DNA of 11,509 bases from Acidiferrobacteraceae bacterium (GTDB lineage: Bacteria; Pseudomonadota; Gammaproteobacteria; Arenicellales; UBA868). Location of the stretch: contig PCBE01000028.1 in the NCBI GenBank assembly GCA_002731295.1, positions 69,673 through 81,181 of the forward strand, given 5' to 3'. Below, in pieces: positions 6,985 to 11,509 of this stretch. The notes beneath the pieces were generated by a model. That model searched no databases. It was not told where the DNA came from and saw nothing but the letters and a program-made list of their open reading frames with translations. The first letter of the stretch is position 1. Every line of letters starts with the position of its first letter. The translations under genes were made by a program, and so were the position numbers.

Positions 6985-9414
6985 ATGACTGACGATAACG
7001 ATACTGAAGCATTGGAGCCACAGGTTCGCTATCCCATGTTGCCATTACGTGATGTTGTGGTCTTTCCGCACATGGTGATACCGCTCTTTGTCGGTCGGGA
7101 GAAATCGATTAAAGCACTCGACCACGCTATGGAATCTGGCAAGCAGATATTTCTTGCGGCCCAGCATGATGCTGCAGATGACGACCCGTCACCTGAGCAC
7201 ATTTATGAGGTCGGTACTGTGGCCAATATTCTGCAGCTCCTAAAACTACCCGATGGCACCGTAAAGGTTCTGGTAGAGGGAACAGCCAGAGCCGCAATCG
7301 TCAGATATGTTCAATCCGAAGAGACTTTTGAAGTCGACGCTGTTGAAATCAATGATGAACTGATCGATGAGCGTGAGGCTGAAGTACTGATCCGAACGGT
7401 GGTTACTGAATTTGAACAGTATGTCAAACTCAACCAAAAAATTCCGCCGGAAGTGCTGACATCCTTGAGCGGCATCGAGGAACCCGGCCGGTTGGCCGAT
7501 ACGATCGCCGCTCATCTGACGTTAAGAAACGAAGAAAAACAAAAGATCCTTGAATATGCCAGTTCACGTGAGCGGCTGGAACATATTCTGGGCATTATGG
7601 AATCCGAGATCGATCTCCTTCAGGTCGAGAAACGAATTCGTGGGCGAGTCAAGAAGCAGATGGAAAAAAGTCAACGCGAGTATTACCTGAATGAGCAGAT
7701 GAAAGCGATTCAGAATGAACTCGGCGAAATGGAAGACGCGCCCAATGAAATGGATGAACTGCAGAAAAAGGTCGAAGAAGCCGGCATGTCCAAAGAGGCA
7801 CTGGAAAAGGCCGAGTCAGAACTGAAAAAACTTCGCATGATGTCACCGATGTCAGCGGAAGCGACGGTGGTCCGAAATTACATCGACTGGCTGGTGCAGG
7901 TGCCGTGGAAGAAAAGGACCCGAGTCTCAAAGGATCTGGCCAAGGCCGAATCGATTCTTGAGGGAGATCACTACGGACTGGAGAAAGTCAAGGAGCGGAT
8001 ACTGGAATATCTGGCCGTACAACAGCGAATCAAAAAAATCAGAGGGCCCATTCTGTGTTTGGTTGGACCGCCAGGCGTCGGCAAGACATCACTGGGTGAA
8101 TCAATAGCGCGAGCAACACATCGTAAGTTCGTGCGCATATCACTGGGCGGAATGCGCGACGAGGCTGAAATTCGTGGTCACCGCAGAACCTACATCGGGT
8201 CACTGCCGGGGAAAATTCTTCAAAACATGGCAAAAGCAGGATCGAAGAATCCATTGTTCATGCTTGATGAAGTCGACAAAATGTCGATGGACTTTCGAGG
8301 CGATCCGTCGTCTGCCCTGCTGGAAGTGCTCGATCCAGAGCAAAACAACAAGTTCGGTGATCATTATCTCGAGGTCGACTACGATCTTTCTGAAGTCATG
8401 TTTGTAGCAACAGCCAATACCTTGAACATACCCAGTCCATTACAGGATCGGATGGAGATCATCCGTATTTCCGGCTACACAGAAGATGAGAAACTCAATA
8501 TTGCAACGCGTTATCTCGTCGAAAAGCAGAAACGGAACAATGGGCTTAACGATGAAGAGATCGTTTTCCGGAAATCTGCCCTGGTAGATATCGTTCGTTA
8601 CTATACCCGGGAGGCTGGTGTCAGGTCGCTCGAGCGGGAAATCGCCAAGATTTGCCGCAAAGTTGCTAAGGAACTGCTTCTCAACGAAATAGAACGGACT
8701 GTGACAGTCACCAGTCGGTCCGTACGGAAATATCTTGGTGTCCGTCAGTTTCGTTATGGCAAAGCAGAAGATGAAAACCGGGTCGGGCAGGTGATTGGTC
8801 TGGCATGGACCGAAGTCGGTGGAGAACTTCTAACAATAGAAGCGGCGGTGATGCCTGGTAAAGGCAAGCAGAGCTATACCGGTAAGCTAGGAGATGTTAT
8901 GCAGGAGTCGATTCAGGCTGCGATGACTGTAGTTCGCACCCGATCCAAGCAGTACGGCATACCACTGGATTTCTACCAGAAGCAGGATGTGCACATACAT
9001 GTGCCTGAAGGAGCAACACCTAAAGATGGGCCAAGTGCGGGGATTGGAATGTGTACGGCGGTATTGTCTGCGATTACCAGCATCCCAGTGCGTTCTGATC
9101 TTGCCATGACGGGTGAGATCACGTTGCGGGGTGAAGTGTTGCCTGTAGGGGGTCTTAAAGAAAAGTTACTGGCCGCACATCGAGGCGGCGTCAAATTTGT
9201 ATTGATTCCCCATGAAAATGAAAAGGACCTGGCAGAAATCCCCAACAATGTGAAGGCGGGTCTGGAGATCAAACCAGTTCGTTGGATAGATGAAGTTTTT
9301 GCGTTTGCGCTTGAAAGACTCCCAGAATCAATCGATGAGACTGCTGATGAGGCAAACGTTGAGTCAGCCAATGAAGACAGTCAAATCACGCAGGATCGGC
9401 CCGTGGCCCACTGA
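6985..9414 (+). CDS. lon: ATP-dependent protease Lon (LonA type)
   Basis: Lon is a cytoplasmic hexameric AAA+ serine protease that removes misfolded and selected regulatory proteins. The product has 809 residues (E. coli 784). The LON substrate-binding domain begins at [15 protein letters not shown] (about 16-30) and continues to about 210. A coiled-coil linker follows (about 215-290). Walker A is GPPGVGKT (361-368) and Walker [10 protein letters not shown] (424-432). The protease domain (about 595-780) has the Ser-Lys dyad: Ser684 in KDGPSAGI and Lys727 in GGLKEK, exactly 43 residues apart as in E. coli. The last 25 or so residues form an acidic, probably disordered tail longer than E. coli's. 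The ATG at 6985 has a weak GGGA site (6975-6978). It is driven by its own heat-shock promoter, 121 bases after clpX. The stop is TGA. Confidence 0.98.
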   Translation: MTDDNDTEALEPQVRYPMLPLRDVVVFPHMVIPLFVGREKSIKALDHAMESGKQIFLAAQHDAADDDPSPEHIYEVGTVANILQLLKLPDGTVKVLVEGTARAAIVRYVQSEETFEVDAVEINDELIDEREAEVLIRTVVTEFEQYVKLNQKIPPEVLTSLSGIEEPGRLADTIAAHLTLRNEEKQKILEYASSRERLEHILGIMESEIDLLQVEKRIRGRVKKQMEKSQREYYLNEQMKAIQNELGEMEDAPNEMDELQKKVEEAGMSKEALEKAESELKKLRMMSPMSAEATVVRNYIDWLVQVPWKKRTRVSKDLAKAESILEGDHYGLEKVKERILEYLAVQQRIKKIRGPILCLVGPPGVGKTSLGESIARATHRKFVRISLGGMRDEAEIRGHRRTYIGSLPGKILQNMAKAGSKNPLFMLDEVDKMSMDFRGDPSSALLEVLDPEQNNKFGDHYLEVDYDLSEVMFVATANTLNIPSPLQDRMEIIRISGYTEDEKLNIATRYLVEKQKRNNGLNDEEIVFRKSALVDIVRYYTREAGVRSLEREIAKICRKVAKELLLNEIERTVTVTSRSVRKYLGVRQFRYGKAEDENRVGQVIGLAWTEVGGELLTIEAAVMPGKGKQSYTGKLGDVMQESIQAAMTVVRTRSKQYGIPLDFYQKQDVHIHVPEGATPKDGPSAGIGMCTAVLSAITSIPVRSDLAMTGEITLRGEVLPVGGLKEKLLAAHRGGVKFVLIPHENEKDLAEIPNNVKAGLEIKPVRWIDEVFAFALERLPESIDETADEANVESANEDSQITQDRPVAH

Positions 9415-9713
9415 CAGTCCTGGCCTAATCGCGGGGTCCATTTATGACCTATCTGATGCACATAAATCTGTAGATTCAACTTATAAATCAGTCATCTTCA
9501 GCGGATTCTTCCTCTAAATTATCAAAATGTAACCGGCATCGGGATGGTTTTTATCGGGTGGTGCCAATTTGACACCGAAAATCAGCCCTTGGTATAAACA
9601 TTTTGCTGTACGTGTTCAGTCGGTGTTTACACGGAATTTCCGAACTGAGGCTGATTGAACTCAACGCGATGTTTGAGTTGTGGTCACGACCAACTTGAAT
9701 GAGGGATACACCA
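9415..9713 (+). other. lon-hup intergenic region and hup leader (no gene)
   Basis: This stretch of 299 bases has no credible gene. The left part (about 9430-9530) is AT-rich. It contains ATTTATG (9440-9446), CATAAAT (9461-9467) and TATAAAT (9482-9488), each starting 21 bases after the last. The hup promoter is at 9569-9598. The leader after it has two predicted hairpins: 9615-9649 (nine pairs including one G-U, with one bulged A) and 9658-9679 (AACTCAA/TTGAGTT, loop of 8). No good rho-independent terminator for lon is seen; CAT/ATG before TTTTT near 9533-9552 is too weak. Confidence 0.7.
9569..9598 (+). promoter_or_regulatory. Strong sigma-70-type promoter of hup
   Basis: A perfect TTGACA -35 box (9569-9574) is followed after 18 bases by TATAAA (9593-9598), a five-of-six -10 box. 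The predicted start near 9605 gives a leader of about 110 bases before the GTG start at 9714. It is the best housekeeping promoter in the window and fits the high output expected of a nucleoid protein. It probably also serves the two tRNAs downstream. Confidence 0.75.
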
Positions 9714-10007
9714 GTGAATAAAGCCGAATTGATCGACGCAGTAGCAACCAGTACGGGTCTGGGTAAATCTGATGCGGCCAGCGCCGTAGAATCTGTCTTC
9801 AGCAACATCACCACCACACTGCAACGGGGGGGTACGGTTTCTCTGGTTGGATTTGGTGCATTTTCCGTCAGTCACCGTTCTGCTAGGACGGGCCGGAATC
9901 CCCGCACGGGTGAAACCATCACTATTTCAGCGTCCCGTGCGCCGAAGTTCAAAGCTGGAAAACAGCTGAAGGATGCCGTAAACTCGCTCGCCTTTCCGGG
10001 TGCTTAG
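9714..10007 (+). CDS. hupB: DNA-binding protein HU (beta type), extended at its C-terminus into tRNA-Val
   Basis: HU is a small histone-like dimer that bends DNA and packs the nucleoid. From the GTG at 9714 the product has 97 residues, starting MNKAELIDAVA as in the family. Conserved parts are GFGAF (46-50) and the DNA-binding arm with RTGRNP (58-63), including the intercalating Pro63. The family's usual end, KDAVN, is at residues 86-90. Seven extra residues (SLAFPGA) follow, and the TAG stop (10005-10007) lies inside tRNA-Val. An in-frame ATG at 9699 would add five residues. It is rejected because GAGGGA (9701-9706) is a well-spaced ribosome site for 9714 and overlaps that ATG. The position after lon supports the name hupB. 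Confidence 0.95.
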   Translation: MNKAELIDAVATSTGLGKSDAASAVESVFSNITTTLQRGGTVSLVGFGAFSVSHRSARTGRNPRTGETITISASRAPKFKAGKQLKDAVNSLAFPGA

Positions 10008-10073
10008 CTCAGCTGGCAGAGCGTCGCCCTTACAAGGCGAAGGTCGCAGGTTCGAACCCCGCAGCACCCACCA
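9998..10073 (+). tRNA. tRNA-Val (anticodon UAC), overlapping the 3' end of hup
   Basis: The gene is 76 bases with encoded CCA (10071-10073). The acceptor GGGTGCT (9998-10004) pairs with AGCACCC (10063-10069). The anticodon stem TCGCC/GGCGA encloses CTTACAA, with anticodon TAC at 10031-10033. The first ten bases also encode the end of HU: the third base of Pro95, then Gly96, Ala97 and the TAG stop, which is tRNA nucleotides 8-10. No promoter is apparent for it inside hup, so it is probably released from the hup transcript by RNase P. Confidence 0.97.
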
Positions 10074-10116
10074 AGGCCTGCGGTATGCTGTCTTACGGAC
10101 ATTTTGCTAGAACGCC

Positions 10117-10193
10117 GGAGCGGTAGTTCAGTTGGTTAGAATACCGGCCTGTCACGCCGGGGGTCGCGGGTTCAAGTCCCGTCCGCTCCGCCA
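10117..10193 (+). tRNA. tRNA-Asp (anticodon GUC)
   Basis: The gene is 77 bases with encoded CCA. The acceptor GGAGCGG (10117-10123) pairs with CCGCTCC (10183-10189), with discriminator G73. The anticodon stem CCGGC/GCCGG encloses CTGTCAC, giving anticodon GTC at 10151-10153. It lies 43 bases after tRNA-Val with no terminator between, so the two are probably co-transcribed. A Val-Asp pair between hupB and ppiD is also known from Pseudomonas, as I recall. Confidence 0.97.
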
Positions 10194-10204
10194 TTTACTT
10201 GAAA

Positions 10205-10238
10205 ACCAGGCGTACGCAGATATTTGTGGGCGCCTGGT
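10205..10238 (+). repeat. Perfect inverted repeat between tRNA-Asp and ppiD
   Basis: ACCAGGCG (10205-10212) and CGCCTGGT (10231-10238) form a perfect 8-base-pair stem with an 18-base loop, starting 11 bases after the tRNA-Asp CCA end. No T-run follows, so it is not a standard intrinsic terminator. It could be a processing or 3'-end stabilising hairpin for the tRNA transcript, or an operator. The pairing is seen; the role is unknown. Confidence 0.5.
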
Positions 10239-10373
10239 GGATTCCGTACACTGCGAACCGATGAGGATTCATCTTGATTGTGCCCACCTAATACAATAGG
10301 GCAACAAAACTGCTTCTTGGGAACAGGAAGGTTTTCGGTTTTCGTGCCTTAACAAGGCTGAGAAACAACAACA

Positions 10374-11509
10374 ATGCTGATTACAATTCGAGAAAAAGCA
10401 TCCGGCGTCATAGGCTGGACCGTCGCCGGTGTCATTATCCTTGTCTTCGCAGTGTGGGGGATCGGGTCCTATTTCGAAGGTGTATCCGAGATTATTGTTG
10501 CGACTGCTGACAAGATCGAAATTAATCAACAGACGTATCAGCAGGCAATGAGTGATCGCCGTCGACGACTGGTCCAGATGATGGGGAGAAACGTTGACGC
10601 TGAACTATTCAGCAGTACCGCCTTCAAACGCCAGGTCGTAGAGGAGCTTATAGACACCACCTTACAGAACGAGACCCTTCATGCCAGTGGATTTCGAATC
10701 AGTGATGCCCAACTGGCAGCACTCATACAGAATACTGCAGTTTTCCATACCGACGGTCAGTTTGACCGTGACCGATATGAGCTTCTTGTTCAGAACGCTG
10801 GAATGACCATTCAGGGTTACGAGAGTTATCAGCGCCAGCAGGGCGTCGTCGACCAACTGGTTCGAGGACTTGGACAGTCAGCCATTGTCAGTGGAAACTC
10901 GATCGATAAAGCATGGAAACTTCTGGATCAGCGCCGTATAGCGTCCTATACCACGCTAGAGTTCGATAATTTTCTGGATGATATACAAGTCTCTGAGGCG
11001 GCAATTGAAAAAGAGTATCAGGCAAACTTAGATGGGTACTTTGAGCCTGCTTCTATTCAGGTGGACTACCTGAAGTTATCAGTGGAAGATCTGGGCGCAA
11101 AATTGGATGTTGATGAGGCAGATATCTTGCGCATGTATGAGGACAATCCCGACCGCTATAGGCAACCCGGCAGTCGCAGCGTCAGCCACATATTGCTGTC
11201 AGTCAGCCCGGATGCAGCAGATGCGCAGATTGATCAGGTGCGTCGGAGTGCATCAGAAATCGTTTCGCGCGCCCGCGGCGGTGAATCGTTTGCCAGTCTG
11301 GCCGAAGTAAATTCAGACGATAAAGGCTCTGCGAAACGCGGTGGCGAACTTGGCGTGATCAGACCGGGCACCATGGTCAAACCGTTCGAAGATGCTGTTT
11401 TCGAAATGGTAGAAGGGGAGATCAGTGAGCCGGTGAGAACGCAATACGGGTTTCATGTGATTCGCCTGGATAGGATTACTGAATCTACAGTTCAGTCCCT
11501 TGATCAGGT
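10374..11509 (+). CDS. ppiD: Periplasmic folding chaperone PpiD (SurA-like, parvulin domain), 3' truncated by window edge
   Basis: PpiD is anchored in the inner membrane near the Sec translocon and helps proteins emerging into the periplasm. The frame is open to the window end, giving 378 residues (E. coli full length 623). A short cytoplasmic N-terminus (MLITIREKASG) precedes one membrane segment at about residues 12-31, a signal anchor rather than a cleaved peptide. A SurA-like helical chaperone region follows (about 36-260). The parvulin PPIase-like domain is at about 264-366, with SVSHILLSV (269-277), the KRGGELG loop (321-327) and FHVIRL at 360-365. An upstream in-frame stop (TGA at 10359-10361) and family alignment fix the ATG at 10374. 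No good Shine-Dalgarno is present; the leader just before the ATG is an ACA-repeat. A TACAAT box (10292-10297) is a possible -10, without a clear -35. Confidence 0.95.
   Translation, partial: MLITIREKASGVIGWTVAGVIILVFAVWGIGSYFEGVSEIIVATADKIEINQQTYQQAMSDRRRRLVQMMGRNVDAELFSSTAFKRQVVEELIDTTLQNETLHASGFRISDAQLAALIQNTAVFHTDGQFDRDRYELLVQNAGMTIQGYESYQRQQGVVDQLVRGLGQSAIVSGNSIDKAWKLLDQRRIASYTTLEFDNFLDDIQVSEAAIEKEYQANLDGYFEPASIQVDYLKLSVEDLGAKLDVDEADILRMYEDNPDRYRQPGSRSVSHILLSVSPDAADAQIDQVRRSASEIVSRARGGESFASLAEVNSDDKGSAKRGGELGVIRPGTMVKPFEDAVFEMVEGEISEPVRTQYGFHVIRLDRITESTVQSLDQ

Noticed and set aside
9531..9556. Possible rho-independent terminator of lon before TTTTT
   Set aside because: The stem reduces to CAT/ATG or CCG/CGG, only three to four pairs. 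It is too weak to call, though the T-run is real.
10198..10226. CTTGAAA before ppiD as a third sigma-32 promoter
   Set aside because: No CCCCAT-like -10 element occurs 13-16 bases downstream; the sequence there is AGATATTT.

Overview
This window looks like ordinary chromosome from a gammaproteobacterium of moderate GC. The order tRNA cluster - tig - clpP - clpX - lon - hup - tRNA-Val - tRNA-Asp - ppiD is the conserved protein-quality-control block of that class. Individual proteins also read as gammaproteobacterial, such as ClpP with its LVPMVIE mature N-terminus, a ClpX of 425 residues and a Lon of 809. No transposase, integrase, CRISPR array, toxin-antitoxin pair or phage gene is visible. 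I found no undescribed multi-gene system, and every large open frame is a recognised housekeeping gene. The species cannot be named from this sequence alone.

Layout. Bases 1-645 hold the C-terminal part of truD (tRNA pseudouridine-13 synthase), cut by the left edge. It converges on htpG (Hsp90, minus strand, 649-2538) with only 3 bases between the stop codons. A 195-base divergent control region follows. It carries a clear sigma-32-type heat-shock promoter for htpG and a probable stringent-type promoter for the tRNAs. Five tRNA genes then run on the plus strand: Pro(UGG), Arg(UCU), His(GUG), Lys(CUU) and Leu(UAG), all with encoded CCA. The last lies 53 bases before tig (trigger factor). clpP, clpX and lon follow, all on the plus strand. 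lon has its own sigma-32-type promoter and a predicted hairpin at the start of its transcript. Next come hup (HU beta type), tRNA-Val(UAC), tRNA-Asp(GUC) and the first 378 codons of ppiD, which runs off the right edge.

How the genes fit together. Trigger factor receives nascent chains at the ribosome and HtpG remodels folding clients. ClpX with ClpP, and Lon alone, destroy unfolded or tagged proteins. PpiD assists proteins emerging into the periplasm. HU is the nucleoid protein that travels with lon. The two heat-shock promoters (htpG and lon) tie the cytoplasmic part to temperature stress. The hup gene has a strong sigma-70-type promoter and a long leader with predicted structure.

The most unusual detail is that the hup reading frame ends inside tRNA-Val. 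Its last two codons and its stop are nucleotides 2-10 of the tRNA, so normal 5' processing of the tRNA would remove the stop codon from a shared transcript. Two start sites are revised from the longest open frame: clpP to GTG at 4790 and hup to GTG at 9714, in both cases because of a well-placed ribosome binding site and family alignment.
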